This document shows positions 7,521 to 16,669 of a DNA stretch of 64,000 nucleotides, piece after piece; the first letter of the stretch is position 1; the number at the start of each line of letters is the position of its first letter. This DNA comes from an uncultured Oscillospiraceae bacterium (GTDB lineage: Bacteria; Bacillota; Clostridia; Oscillospirales; Oscillospiraceae). The DNA lies in assembly GCA_934561515.1 (NCBI GenBank), contig CAKTGM010000001.1, forward strand, positions 62,001 to 126,000, in the 5' to 3' direction. The notes below the pieces were generated by a model. It did not search any database. It saw only the letters and a program-made list of their open reading frames with translations, and had not been told where the DNA came from. The position numbers and the translations under genes were made by a program.

Positions 7521-9845
7521 ATGACACAGGACTCTATGACCAGCAAAAAAGAGAATACCGCGCCGGCGCAGCCGAGCGTCCCCGCCGCGAAGGAAAAGGA
7601 CGGCGCAGCAGCTCTTCCCGCCCTCTCGCCCGAGCATGAGGCGCTTGTGAGCGGGATGTACGACCGCCTTGTGAACACCGTGCGCGCCTACAACCCTGGC
7701 GCGGACTTTGCTCAGATCGACAAGGCCTACCGCTACGCCAAGGACCACCACCGCGGCCAGCTGCGAAAGGACGGCACGCCCTTTATCACCCATCCCCTCG
7801 CCGTCGCGCAGATCATCGCCGAGGAGCTGCGGCTCGACTCCGAGTCCATCGAGGCAGCCCTCATGCACGACTGCATCGAGGATACCGACGCGACCTATGC
7901 AGAGATCGCCAAGGAGTTCACCCCCGCTGTGGCAGACCTTGTCGAAGGCGTTTCCAAGCTCACGCGCGTGCAGTACGCCAGCAAGGAAGAAGAGCAGATG
8001 GAGAACCTGCGCAAGATGCTCATGGCCATGGCCAAGGACATCCGCGTCATCCTCATCAAGCTCGCCGACCGCACGCACAATATGCGCACCATGGAGTATC
8101 AGACGGCGGAAAAGCAGCGCCAGAAGTCGCTTGAAACGATGGAGATCTACGCGCCCATCGCCCACCGCCTCGGTATGCAGCGCATCAAATGGGAGCTGGA
8201 AGACCTCTCGCTCAAATACCTCGACCCCATCGGCTACGAGGAGATTACCCGGTCGCTCGAGAAAAAGCAGCGCGAGCACGAGTCCTTCATGGAGCGCGTG
8301 CAGGCGCAGATCGAAGCGCGCCTCAAGGAGCAGAAGGTCCCCTATCTCAAGGTCTACGGGCGCATGAAGCACCCCTACAGCATCTACCGCAAGATGTACG
8401 CGCAGAATAAGACGATGGACGAGGTGCTCGACCTCTTCGCGTTCCGCGTCATCGTCGACACCGTGGCCGACTGCTACAACGTGCTCGGCATCATCCACGA
8501 CCTTTACCGTCCCATTCTGGGCCGTTTCAAGGACTATATCGGCACGCCCAAGCCGAATATGTACCAGTCGCTCCACACCACCGTCATCGGTGCGGACGGC
8601 ATCCCCTTCGAGGTGCAGATCCGCACCGAGGCGATGCACGAGATCGCCGAATACGGCGTTGCCGCGCACTGGAAGTACAAGCAGGGCATCTCCGGCGGCG
8701 CCGGCGAGCACAACTACGAGTGGGTGCGCCGCCTCCTTGAAAACCAGGAGAACACCGACGCGGAGGAATTCGTCCACACGCTCAAGGTCGATATGTTCGC
8801 CGACGAGGTCTTCGTCTTCTCCCCGCGCGGCGACGTGACGAACCTTCCCGCCGGCGCAACGCCCATCGACTTTGCCTATTCCATCCATTCCGCCATCGGC
8901 AACCGCATGACGGGCGCAAAGGTCAACGGGCGCATCGCCCCGCTCGACTATCAGCTCAAAAACGGCGACATCGTCGAGATCCTGACCTCCAAGAGCGCGC
9001 ACGGCCCCAGCCGCGACTGGCTCAAGATCGCCAAGTCCAGCGAGGCGCGCAGCAAGATCCGCCAGTGGTTCAAGAAGGAGCGCCGCGAGGAGAATATCAT
9101 CAACGGCCGTATGTCGTTTGAAGCCGAGCTCAAGCACCTCGGCATCCCGATGAGCGACGTGCTCGGCAGCGACCTCGAAGCGGCGCTGCTCAAGAAGACC
9201 TCGTTCGGCTCGATGGACGAGATGTACGCCGCCATCGGCTACGGCGGCTTCTCCGCGCAGAAGGCCGTCAACCGCATCCACGACGAGATCGTCAAGCTGG
9301 AAAAGCAGCGCAAGGAGGAGCGCGCCGCCACCGTGCCGGTCGATAATTCCGGCGCAACGCGCCCGGCCATCCCCAAGCGCACGAAGAGCGAGCAGGGCAT
9401 CGTGGTCGAGGGTCTTTCGAACTGCCTTGTCAAATTCTCCAAGTGCTGCACGCCCGTTCCCGGCGATGAGATCGTCGGCTTCATCACGCGCGGCTACGGC
9501 GTGTCCGTCCACCGCTGCGACTGCCCCAACGCCGCCCCCGAGCGGCGCAAGCCCGAGGAGCGCGGCCGCTGGATCAAGGTCAGCTGGGGCACGGACGTGA
9601 AGGAATCCTACCAGACCGCGCTCGACATCTACGCCAAGGACCGCCTCGACCTCGTGCTCGACGTTTCCGCCGCGCTCTCCACCTCGCAGACGCGCGTTGC
9701 CTCCATCAACGCCACCACGACCGCCGACGGCTTTGCGGTCATCCACCTCAACATCTTCATTTCCGACGCGAACCACCTCGCCGCCGTCATGCGCAAGCTC
9801 CACCAGATCAGCGGCGTGATGAAGGTGGACCGTCCCGCCGGATAA
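7521..9845 (+). CDS. relA: Bifunctional (p)ppGpp synthetase/hydrolase RelA/SpoT
   Basis: 774-aa stringent-response enzyme that makes and degrades (p)ppGpp. AAAGGAG lies 11 bases before ATG 7521. After a ~50-residue Ala/Pro/Lys-rich head, the HD hydrolase domain has HHRGQLRKDGTPFITHP and HDCIED, so hydrolysis residues are intact. The synthetase domain has RMKHPYSIYRKMY, FAFRVIVD, GRFKDYIGTPKPNMYQSLH and EVQIRT, so synthesis is also likely. A TGS domain (VFVFSPRGDV...) follows, then a conserved zinc-finger-like CCTPVPGDEIVG segment and a C-terminal ACT domain. It is the usual long Rel of Firmicutes, in the conserved relA-dtd neighbourhood. Confidence 0.96.
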   Translation: MTQDSMTSKKENTAPAQPSVPAAKEKDGAAALPALSPEHEALVSGMYDRLVNTVRAYNPGADFAQIDKAYRYAKDHHRGQLRKDGTPFITHPLAVAQIIAEELRLDSESIEAALMHDCIEDTDATYAEIAKEFTPAVADLVEGVSKLTRVQYASKEEEQMENLRKMLMAMAKDIRVILIKLADRTHNMRTMEYQTAEKQRQKSLETMEIYAPIAHRLGMQRIKWELEDLSLKYLDPIGYEEITRSLEKKQREHESFMERVQAQIEARLKEQKVPYLKVYGRMKHPYSIYRKMYAQNKTMDEVLDLFAFRVIVDTVADCYNVLGIIHDLYRPILGRFKDYIGTPKPNMYQSLHTTVIGADGIPFEVQIRTEAMHEIAEYGVAAHWKYKQGISGGAGEHNYEWVRRLLENQENTDAEEFVHTLKVDMFADEVFVFSPRGDVTNLPAGATPIDFAYSIHSAIGNRMTGAKVNGRIAPLDYQLKNGDIVEILTSKSAHGPSRDWLKIAKSSEARSKIRQWFKKERREENIINGRMSFEAELKHLGIPMSDVLGSDLEAALLKKTSFGSMDEMYAAIGYGGFSAQKAVNRIHDEIVKLEKQRKEERAATVPVDNSGATRPAIPKRTKSEQGIVVEGLSNCLVKFSKCCTPVPGDEIVGFITRGYGVSVHRCDCPNAAPERRKPEERGRWIKVSWGTDVKESYQTALDIYAKDRLDLVLDVSAALSTSQTRVASINATTTADGFAVIHLNIFISDANHLAAVMRKLHQISGVMKVDRPAG

Positions 9846-9928
9846 GACCGCGCCTCCCGCAAACCACTTCCCCGCGCGCCGCGCGGGAGATCATCTTCCC
9901 TCCGGGGAGCAAAAAAAGGAGAATCGCC

Positions 9929-10393
9929 ATGCGAGCAGTATTGACCAAGGTAAAGCACGCCTCCGTCACGATCGACGGAGAAGTTAAGGGCAAGATCGGC
10001 AAGGGTTTTCTGATCCTGCTGGGCGTTGCGCCCAACGATACGGAGGAAAAATGCCGCAAGATGGCGGACAAGCTCTGCTCGCTGCGCATTTTTGACGACG
10101 AGAACGACAAGATCAACCTCTCGCTCGACGACGTGGGCGGGGAGCTTCTCATCATCTCGCAGTTCACGCTCTACGGCAACTGCCGCAAGGGCCGCCGCCC
10201 GGAGTTCCTGAACGCCGCGCGCCCCGAGATCGCCATCCCGATGTACGAAAAATTCGTGGAAATCTGCCGCGAGAAGGGCTACCACGTGGAGACCGGCGAG
10301 TTCGGCGCCTATATGGAGGTCGACTCGCTCAACGATGGCCCCTTCACGCTGATCGTGGACTCCGCCGATCTGGACGCACCGAAAAAGCAGTAA
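9929..10393 (+). CDS. dtd: D-aminoacyl-tRNA deacylase
   Basis: 154-aa DTD-fold enzyme that hydrolyses D-aminoacyl-tRNA (and Gly-tRNA-Ala), keeping D-residues out of proteins. The signature SQFTLYGNCRKGRRPEF and the C-terminal GEFGAYMEVDSLNDGPFT are present; the family's cross-subunit Gly-cisPro motif is changed to G-P-F here at NDGPF (usually NDGPVT). ATG 9929 has AAAGGAG upstream. The conserved position after relA supports the call. Just upstream (9866-9897) lies a GC-rich inverted repeat. Confidence 0.94.
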   Translation: MRAVLTKVKHASVTIDGEVKGKIGKGFLILLGVAPNDTEEKCRKMADKLCSLRIFDDENDKINLSLDDVGGELLIISQFTLYGNCRKGRRPEFLNAARPEIAIPMYEKFVEICREKGYHVETGEFGAYMEVDSLNDGPFTLIVDSADLDAPKKQ

Positions 10394-10411
10394 AGAAAGG
10401 GGTATTTTCCG

Positions 10412-11023
10412 ATGAAAGTCATCACCACCGTCGTCGGCTCTTTGCAGACGAATTGCTACCTGCTCATCGACGAGGAAACGAAGCTCGCCGCGCTCATCGA
10501 TCCGGGCGACAACGCCGAAAAGCTCCTCGCGCTCATAAAGGAGCAGGGCGTTACGCTCAAATATATCCTCCTCACCCACGGGCACCGCGACCATACGCTC
10601 GCCGTGCCCGCCGTGAAGAAGGCGCTGAGCGAGGCCGAGGTCTACATCGGCGAGGCTGACGCGCACTCCACGGGCATTTACCACTACCCGATGGCCGACC
10701 TCATCCCCGACCTCAAATACTACGGCGAGGGCGACACGCTCCCGCTCGGCTCTCTCACCATCCGCGTGCTCGCAACGCCCGGCCACACGCTCGGCGGCGT
10801 AACGCTGCTCGCGGGCGATGCAATGTTCTGCGGCGACACGCTCTTTGCAGGCTCGATGGGCCGCACCGACCTTCCCGGCGGCAACGATGCGCAGATGATC
10901 GCCTCCCTGCGCCGCCTCGGCAGGCTCGAGGGCGAATACACCGTCTACCCCGGCCATATGCACGCGACGATCCTCTCGCGCGAGCAGGAATATAACCCCT
11001 ACATCCGTCAGGCACTTCGTTGA
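10412..11023 (+). CDS. Metallo-beta-lactamase-fold hydrolase, glyoxalase II-like
   Basis: 203-aa MBL-fold hydrolase. The metal motif is THGHRDH (His56, His58, Asp60, His61), followed by TPGHTLGG and CGDTLFAGSMGRTDLPGG, then a C-terminal PGHMHATILSREQEYNPY. This matches the small YcbL/glyoxalase II-like subgroup, which hydrolyses thioesters such as S-lactoylglutathione or analogues; the native substrate is unknown. The equivalent gene follows dtd in many Clostridia. It starts 18 bases after dtd, with AAAGGGG upstream, so it is probably co-transcribed. Confidence 0.9.
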   Translation: MKVITTVVGSLQTNCYLLIDEETKLAALIDPGDNAEKLLALIKEQGVTLKYILLTHGHRDHTLAVPAVKKALSEAEVYIGEADAHSTGIYHYPMADLIPDLKYYGEGDTLPLGSLTIRVLATPGHTLGGVTLLAGDAMFCGDTLFAGSMGRTDLPGGNDAQMIASLRRLGRLEGEYTVYPGHMHATILSREQEYNPYIRQALR

Positions 11024-11038
11024 TAAGGACCGTTTCAC

Positions 11039-12508
11039 ATGAAAGTTGAGCTTATTGGGCATGATGAAAAATACGCGCTGGAGCAGAGCCTGCTCACGCT
11101 CTTCCCCGGCGAAAAGCCCGTCTACGGCACGGTCGACGAGAAAGCCGACGCGCACTGGGCGCGCGTGACGCTCTCGGAAGAGAACGATCGCGTGCAGGTG
11201 ACGACGGAGCTCGGCATCGACGGCCGCTCCGCCGCCCACAGCTATGATTATCCCCTCTCCGGCACGGACTATGAAAAGGAGGGCCAGCGCCGCCACGCCG
11301 TCGGCATCAGCTTTTTCGGCGCGGCAAAGGACCTGCTCGGCATCTCCCCCGCGTGGGGCAGCCTGACGGGCGTGCGCCCGGCAAAGGTCGCGCTCTCCCT
11401 CATCCGCGAGGGCGGAAAGGCGAAGGCCGAGCGGGAGCTTCAGGAGCTTTACTGCGTGCAGCCCTCGCGCGCCCGCCTCGCCATCGAGGCGGCGGACGCC
11501 GGCATCCGCGCGGCGGCGGAGCTGGAGCCGAACGACATTTCGCTCTATGTCGGCATCCCCTTCTGCCCCACGCGCTGCGCCTATTGCAGCTTTGTCGCCC
11601 AGAGCGTGGAAAAGTCCTTCTCGCTCGTCGAGCCGTATCTGGAAGCGCTCTTTGACGAGATCACCGCCGCGGGGCAGCTCGTGCGCGAGATGGGGCTGAA
11701 CATCAAGTCCTTCTACATGGGCGGCGGCACGCCGACCACGCTGACGGCCAACCAGATGGACCGTCTCCTCACAAAATTGGAGCAGAATTTCGACTTTGCA
11801 AATCTCGCCGAGCTGACGATCGAGGCGGGCCGCCCCGATACGATCGACGAAGAGAAGCTGCGCGTGCTGCGCGCGCACAACACCACGCGCGTTTCCATCA
11901 ACCCCCAGACGATGGAGGACAACGTGCTCGCCGCCATCGGCCGCCGCCACACGGCGGACGACATCCGCCGCGCCATGGAGCAGGTGCGCGCCGCGGGCTT
12001 CCCGCACGTCAACATGGACCTCATCGCGGGCCTCCCCGAGGATACGCCCGCGGGCTTTGCAAGGAGCCTTGACGAGGTCATCTCCATGGGCGCGGACAAC
12101 ATCACGGTGCACACGCTCTCGCTCAAGAAGGGCAGCCGCATCACGCTCGAGGGAAGAGGCATCCCCGGCGCGGAGGAAGTTGCCGAAATGCTGGACTATG
12201 CCGACCCCACGCTGCGTAAGAATGGTTTTGCCCCCTATTATCTCTACCGCCAGAAGTATATGTCCGGCAGCTTTGAAAACGTGGGCTGGACGAAGCCCGG
12301 CGGCACGGGACTTTACAACATCTACATCATGGAAGAGCTGCACTCCATCCTCTCGCTCGGCGCGGGCGGCTCGACCAAGATGGTCGGCGGCGGGCAGATC
12401 CGCCGCGCGTTCAACGCAAAGTATCCGCGAGAATACATCGACCGGCCGGAAAAGCGCCGCGCGAACCTGATGGACTTCGCCCGCTTCTACGCTGAACAAG
12501 GAGAATAA
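11039..12508 (+). CDS. hemZ: Oxygen-independent coproporphyrinogen dehydrogenase HemZ
   Basis: 489-aa radical SAM protein of the HemN/HemZ family. The [4Fe-4S]-SAM motif is PFCPTRCAYCSF (C-x3-C-x2-C) near residue 178. It is followed by YMGGGTPTTL and the Glu-containing ELTIEAGRPDT strand, typical of this family, then RVSINPQTM. Long N-terminal (~165 aa) and C-terminal HemN extensions fit HemZ. Biochemical role in Firmicutes: decarboxylation of coproporphyrinogen III under anoxia; some relatives lack this activity, so the exact reaction is inferred. It starts 15 bases after the MBL gene and ends 2 bases before the phosphorylase start. Confidence 0.92.
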   Translation: MKVELIGHDEKYALEQSLLTLFPGEKPVYGTVDEKADAHWARVTLSEENDRVQVTTELGIDGRSAAHSYDYPLSGTDYEKEGQRRHAVGISFFGAAKDLLGISPAWGSLTGVRPAKVALSLIREGGKAKAERELQELYCVQPSRARLAIEAADAGIRAAAELEPNDISLYVGIPFCPTRCAYCSFVAQSVEKSFSLVEPYLEALFDEITAAGQLVREMGLNIKSFYMGGGTPTTLTANQMDRLLTKLEQNFDFANLAELTIEAGRPDTIDEEKLRVLRAHNTTRVSINPQTMEDNVLAAIGRRHTADDIRRAMEQVRAAGFPHVNMDLIAGLPEDTPAGFARSLDEVISMGADNITVHTLSLKKGSRITLEGRGIPGAEEVAEMLDYADPTLRKNGFAPYYLYRQKYMSGSFENVGWTKPGGTGLYNIYIMEELHSILSLGAGGSTKMVGGGQIRRAFNAKYPREYIDRPEKRRANLMDFARFYAEQGE

Positions 12509-12510
12509 CG

Positions 12511-13374
12511 ATGAACAGAAGTGATTATTTTACCGCCGATGCGGTCAGGCCGCACTTCACCTATGCTGATTACTGCGAGAGCGCGGACGCGATCGCCTCT
12601 CACCTCGGTTCTTTTCGCCCCGAGGTGCTGCTGGTGCTCGGCAGCGGTCTCGGCTTTCTCGGCGAGCAGGTAGAAGGCCCCGTCTTCCTGCCCTATGCCG
12701 GCATTCCGCACTTCCACGCCTCCACCGCGCCCGGCCACGAGGGCCGCTTCGTCTTCGGAACGCTGCGCGGCAAGCGCGTTGCGGTCATGCAGGGCCGGAT
12801 GCACTGCTACGAGGGCTACACCATGGAGGACGCCGCCTACGCCGTCCGCGTCATCCGCCTGCTCGGCGCGAAGACGATGATCGTGACGAACGCCGCGGGC
12901 GCTGCGAACACGGACTATCAGGCGGGCGACCTCATGCTCATCTCCGACCACATCCGCCTTTTCGACTTCGGCCCGCTCTGGGGGCCGAACATCGAGGAGT
13001 TCGGCACGCGCTTCCCCGATATGTCCAATGTTTACTCCCCGCGCCTGCGCGCGCTTGCCAAGGATGTTGCGCGCGAGCAGGGCCTTTCGCTGCAAGAGGG
13101 CGTTTATATGTACTTCCCCGGCCCGCAGTTTGAAACGCCCGCCGAGGTGCGCGCCGCGCGCATTCTGGGCGCGGACGCCGTGGGTATGTCCACCGCGCCG
13201 GAGGCGACCGCCGCCGCGCACTGCGGCTACGAGATCCTCGGCGTGACGCTCTGCGCCAACATGGCCGCGGGCGTTCTTCCCCAGCCGCTCTCGGGCGAGG
13301 AGGTCAACGAAATGGCGGAGCAGTCCGCTCCGCGCTTTTCCTCTCTCATCCTCGGCTGCCTTGAAAAGCTGTAA
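12511..13374 (+). CDS. punA: Purine-nucleoside phosphorylase
   Basis: 287-aa PNP of the trimeric (PNP/MTAP) family, which cleaves purine nucleosides to base and ribose 1-phosphate. Visible motifs: LGSGLG phosphate loop, GHEGRF, QGRMHCYEGY, TNAAGAAN, the ribose/base pocket GPQFETPAE and VGMSTAPEA. ATG 12511 is preceded by AAGGAG that overlaps the end of hemZ. It lies between hemZ and a flippase; the link appears to be one of shared transcription rather than pathway. Confidence 0.93.
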   Translation: MNRSDYFTADAVRPHFTYADYCESADAIASHLGSFRPEVLLVLGSGLGFLGEQVEGPVFLPYAGIPHFHASTAPGHEGRFVFGTLRGKRVAVMQGRMHCYEGYTMEDAAYAVRVIRLLGAKTMIVTNAAGAANTDYQAGDLMLISDHIRLFDFGPLWGPNIEEFGTRFPDMSNVYSPRLRALAKDVAREQGLSLQEGVYMYFPGPQFETPAEVRAARILGADAVGMSTAPEATAAAHCGYEILGVTLCANMAAGVLPQPLSGEEVNEMAEQSAPRFSSLILGCLEKL

Positions 13375-13434
13375 GGCTTCTCAATTTCTCCGCATTTTCT
13401 CCGCAATTTTTTGGAACAAAAGGTCGTATTTTCT

Positions 13435-15042
13435 ATGGCTACAGAAAAAAAGCAATCCTTCCTTGGCGGCGCGGCGGTGCTGGCCTTCGGCATCATGGCG
13501 GTCAAGGTCATCGGTGCGGTGTTCAAGATCCCGCTGCGCAACATCCTCGGCGAAGGCGGCAGCGCGGATTTTTCCAACGCCTACAACATCTATGCAACGA
13601 TGCTGACCATCTCGACCGCGGGGCTTCCCGTCGCGCTCTCCAAGCTCGTGAGCGAAGCCTACGCCCGCGGGCGCACACGGCAGGCGCAGCGCACCTTCAA
13701 CCTCTCGCTGATCGTCTTTCTGGCGCTGGGGCTCGTCTCGTTCTCGCTGATGTGGTGGGGCAACGACTATCTTGCCTCCCTCCTCAATAACCCCCGCGCG
13801 GCCTACGGCATCCGCACGCTCGCGCCCGCCGTGGTGTGCGTGGGGTGCCTGTCCGCCTTCCGCGGCTACGCGCAGGGCCGGCAGTATATGACGCCCACGG
13901 CCGTCTCGCAGATTCTGGAGGCCTTGTGCAAGCTCGTCTTCGGCCTTGCCCTCTCGCTGTGGCTGCTGCGCATCGGCCAGCCGGACTATATCGCCGCGGC
14001 GGGCGCCATCGGCGGCGTGACCATCGGCACCATCCTCTCGCTCGTCTACATGGCAGCGAACTACCTGCGCCACCGCCCGGCCGTGCAGAGCGGCGAGCGC
14101 TGCGCCGCGGGGCGCGCCATCGTGCGCCGCCTGCTGGCGCTGGCCATCCCCATCACCATCGCCTCGTCGATGGTGTCCATCATCACGCTGATCGACACCT
14201 CGCTCGTGCAGGGCCAGCTCCAGAACGCGCTGGGCTACTCGCTCGATGAGACCCGCGCGCTCTACGGCAACTACTCCGCCTGCATGGACCTCTACAACCT
14301 GCCGTCCTCTCTCATGGTCGCGCTCACGGCCTCGGTCATCCCCGCCGTCTCCGCCGCCATCACGCAGCGAAACGAAGCGCAGACCGCGCGCATCGTGCGC
14401 TCGTCCTTCCGTGTTACGGCGCTGCTCGCCTTCCCGATGGGCCTCGGCCTGTGGGCGCTCAGCGGCCCGATCTTCCGCCTCTTCTACCCCCGCTACGACG
14501 GCGCGCTCGGCGGACAGCTCCTCTCGGTGCTCGGCATCGCGAGCATCTTTGTCTGTCTGATGCTCATCACGAACTCCATCCTGCAATCCTACGGGCGAGT
14601 GAACGTGCCCATTTTTACGATGCTCATCGGCGGCGTTGTGAAGATCGCGCTCAACTATAACCTCACCGCCATTCCCTCCGTCAACATCCACGGCGCGCCC
14701 GTCGGCACGCTCGTGTGCTTCGCGCTCACGGCCATTTTGAACCTCATCGCCGTCTCGCGCGTCGCCTCCTTCCGCCTCAACTACCCCGGCTACTTCCTGC
14801 GCCCGCTGCTCGCCTCGCTCGTGATGGCCTTCTCCGCGCGCGGCGTGTACGCGCTCTGCGCGCACTTCCTGCTCTCCGAGGGCAGCGGCAGGGGGATGCT
14901 TCTTTTGTGCGTGGGCGCGGCGATCGCCGTGGCGGTCGTCGTATATGCCGTGCTCGTACTCACCCTGCGCATCCTCACGCGCGACGATCTTGCGCTGCTG
15001 CCCAGGGGCGAGAAGCTCGCCCGCGTGCTCCATGTGCGCTGA
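13435..15042 (+). CDS. MOP-superfamily flippase, SpoVB/MurJ type
   Basis: 535-aa polytopic membrane protein with about 14 hydrophobic segments, of the polysaccharide biosynthesis/MurJ-SpoVB family that flips lipid-linked cell-wall or exopolysaccharide precursors. The start at ATG 13435 (MATEKKQSFLGGAAVL) is chosen over an in-frame TTG at 13411; AAAAGG lies 11 bases upstream. Family marks are KIPLRNILGEGGSADFSNAYNI-like N-terminus (seen in two shorter parts), FRGYAQGRQYMTPTAVSQI and IPAVSAAITQR. Position before mazG-rqcP-yabP-yabQ-divIC matches yabM/spoVB of Bacillus, which supports a sporulation/peptidoglycan role, although MurJ activity is not excluded. Confidence 0.88.
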   Translation: MATEKKQSFLGGAAVLAFGIMAVKVIGAVFKIPLRNILGEGGSADFSNAYNIYATMLTISTAGLPVALSKLVSEAYARGRTRQAQRTFNLSLIVFLALGLVSFSLMWWGNDYLASLLNNPRAAYGIRTLAPAVVCVGCLSAFRGYAQGRQYMTPTAVSQILEALCKLVFGLALSLWLLRIGQPDYIAAAGAIGGVTIGTILSLVYMAANYLRHRPAVQSGERCAAGRAIVRRLLALAIPITIASSMVSIITLIDTSLVQGQLQNALGYSLDETRALYGNYSACMDLYNLPSSLMVALTASVIPAVSAAITQRNEAQTARIVRSSFRVTALLAFPMGLGLWALSGPIFRLFYPRYDGALGGQLLSVLGIASIFVCLMLITNSILQSYGRVNVPIFTMLIGGVVKIALNYNLTAIPSVNIHGAPVGTLVCFALTAILNLIAVSRVASFRLNYPGYFLRPLLASLVMAFSARGVYALCAHFLLSEGSGRGMLLLCVGAAIAVAVVVYAVLVLTLRILTRDDLALLPRGEKLARVLHVR

Positions 15043-15097
15043 AACCCCTGTAAAATCGGGGAAATTCCGAGAAATGCCTTGCAATGAGAGGTAAATT

Positions 15098-15889
15098 ATG
15101 GTAAATTATCCTGAGAAACCGACTTATACCTATGAGGATCTTGTGCGTATCCTGCGCATTCTGCGCGCGCCGGACGGCTGTCCGTGGGACCGCGAGCAGA
15201 CGCACAGGAGCAACCGCCGCAACTTCTTAGAAGAAGCTTACGAGGCCGCCGAGGCCTTCGATCTTGACGATCCCGAGCTGATGAAGGAAGAGCTGGGCGA
15301 TATGCTCATGCAGGTCCTCATGAATATCCACATGGAAGAGGACGCCGGCCGCTTCACAACGGACGACGTGACTGACCATGTCGTGAGAAAGCTCATTTTC
15401 CGCCATCCGCACGTGTTCGCCTCCGCGTCTGCCGACACGAGCGAGCAGGTGCTCGTCAACTGGGACAAGCTCAAGCGGCAGGAAAAGGGCCAGCGCAGCA
15501 CGACCGAGGCGATGGATTCCGTCGCCCGCTCGCTCCCCGCCCTCTGGCGGGCGGACAAGCTCCAGAGCAAGGCCGCGAAGGCGGGCTTCGAGTTTGCCGG
15601 TGTTTCCGGCGCGCTCGACAAGCTCGACGAGGAAACGCAGGAGCTGCGCGCCGCCGTTGAAAACGGCACGAACTTTGAAGAAGAGCTCGGCGACGTGCTC
15701 TTTGCCGCCGTCAAGGTCGGGCGCTTCTGCGGCGTCGACCCCGAGGACGCGCTTGAGAAGACCTGCGAAAAATTCATCGCCCGCTTCCGCAGGGTGGAAG
15801 AGGCGGCGAGTGCGCGCGGAGAGGAGCTTTCCTCCCTGCCGCTCGACACGCTCACCGCGCTGTGGAACGAGGCAAAGCAAGCTCAATGA
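15098..15889 (+). CDS. mazG: Nucleoside triphosphate pyrophosphohydrolase MazG
   Basis: 263-aa two-domain MazG that removes pyrophosphate from (d)NTPs. The first domain shows CPWDREQTHRSNRRNFLEEA followed by an E-x2-x2-E-x12-E-x2-D metal pattern (EEAYEAAEAF...EELGDMLMQ). The RHPHVF linker and a second EELGDVLFA helix pair follow. Unlike Bacillus YabN, there is no N-terminal tetrapyrrole-methylase domain. It follows the flippase by 55 bases, in the conserved yab cluster. Confidence 0.94.
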   Translation: MVNYPEKPTYTYEDLVRILRILRAPDGCPWDREQTHRSNRRNFLEEAYEAAEAFDLDDPELMKEELGDMLMQVLMNIHMEEDAGRFTTDDVTDHVVRKLIFRHPHVFASASADTSEQVLVNWDKLKRQEKGQRSTTEAMDSVARSLPALWRADKLQSKAAKAGFEFAGVSGALDKLDEETQELRAAVENGTNFEEELGDVLFAAVKVGRFCGVDPEDALEKTCEKFIARFRRVEEAASARGEELSSLPLDTLTALWNEAKQAQ

Positions 15890-15967
15890 TCGAGGGCAAT
15901 CCCGCCTTTTGTCATATATCCCCGGAACACACCCCATTCCGGATCAACAAACTAGGAGGATCTATCG

Positions 15968-16243
15968 ATGAACAAGACTGAACTCATTGCTGCCGTTGCA
16001 GAAAAAGCGAGCATTTCCAAGAAGGAGTCCGAGGTCGTGATCAACGCCGCTCTCGACACCATTATCGACTCTCTCAAGAACGACGAGAAGGTCCAGCTCG
16101 TTGGCTTCGGCTCCTTTGAGACCAAGCACCGTGCTGAGCGCACCGGCCGCAACCCCAAGACCAAGGAGAGCATCACCATTGCCGCCTCCAAGGTCCCGAC
16201 CTTCAAGGCCGGCAAGGCCTTCAAGGACGCCGTCGCGGAGTAA
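15968..16243 (+). CDS. hup: HU family DNA-binding protein
   Basis: 91-aa nucleoid protein that bends DNA as a dimer. The sequence is canonical: MNKTELIAAVAEKASISKKE start, GFGSFE turn, and the RxGRNPxT beta-arm (ERTGRNPKTKESITIAAS) ending in FKAGKAFKDAV. A strong AGGAGG lies 8 bases before ATG 15968. HU between mazG and rqcP is common in Clostridia. The short hairpin downstream suggests mainly separate high-level transcription. Confidence 0.97.
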   Translation: MNKTELIAAVAEKASISKKESEVVINAALDTIIDSLKNDEKVQLVGFGSFETKHRAERTGRNPKTKESITIAASKVPTFKAGKAFKDAVAE

Positions 16244-16271
16244 TTTCCCCCGGCAGAACGCTTTGATCGAA

Positions 16272-16309
16272 TCGGCGGCGGCGCATTGCGCCGCCGTTCG
16301 TTTCTTTTC
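16272..16309 (+). terminator. Weak terminator/attenuator after hup
   Basis: The GC-rich inverted repeat GGCGGCGCA-TT-GCGCCGCC is followed by TTCGTTTCTTTT. It probably limits read-through from hup into rqcP rather than stopping it. Confidence 0.5.
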
Positions 16310-16333
16310 ATCCGAAAGAAGGAGGCTGCTTTC

Positions 16334-16585
16334 ATGCGGCTCGACAAATATCTCAAGGTCTCGCGGCTCATCAAGCGCCGCACCGTTGCCAACGAAGCCT
16401 GCGACGGCGGGCGCGTCACGGTCAACGGCAAGGTCGCCCGCGCGTCCTACGACGTGAAGATCGGCGATGTGATCGCGCTGCACTTCGGTGAGCGCACGCT
16501 CGCCGTCGAGGTGCTCGACGTATCGGAGACCGCCGGCAAGAGCGAGGCCTCGCTTCTCTACCGCGAGGTTCCCGCGCAGGACTGA
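16334..16585 (+). CDS. rqcP: S4-domain ribosome quality control protein RqcP (YabO)
   Basis: 83-aa S4 RNA-binding protein. I start at ATG 16334 (MRLDKYLKVSRLIKRRTVAN), with AAGGAGG upstream. The S4 core is intact: LDKYLKVSRLIKRR, CDGGRVTVNG and VKIGDVIALHF. In Firmicutes RqcP binds the 50S-peptidyl-tRNA complex with RqcH during Ala-tailing of stalled chains. Location between mazG/hup and yabP agrees with yabO of Bacillus. Confidence 0.93.
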   Translation: MRLDKYLKVSRLIKRRTVANEACDGGRVTVNGKVARASYDVKIGDVIALHFGERTLAVEVLDVSETAGKSEASLLYREVPAQD

Positions 16586-16598
16586 CGTACTATTCCGG

Positions 16599-16640
16599 AC
16601 GCGCCCTTCATACATTAACGGTATGGAGGGCGCGTTTTTT
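16599..16640 (+). terminator. Rho-independent terminator between rqcP and yabP
   Basis: A perfect 15-bp stem (16599-16613 with 16621-16635) with a 7-base loop is followed directly by TTTTT. It uncouples rqcP from the sporulation genes yabP-yabQ, which probably have their own (sporulation) promoter or depend on read-through. Confidence 0.8.
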
Positions 16641-16669
16641 CGCGCCCAAAGCGAAAGGACGGTTCGGCT

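Noticed and set aside
7476..12499. Very long minus-strand frames opposite relA and hemZ
   Set aside because: Both plus-strand genes have complete motifs; the antisense frames have none.
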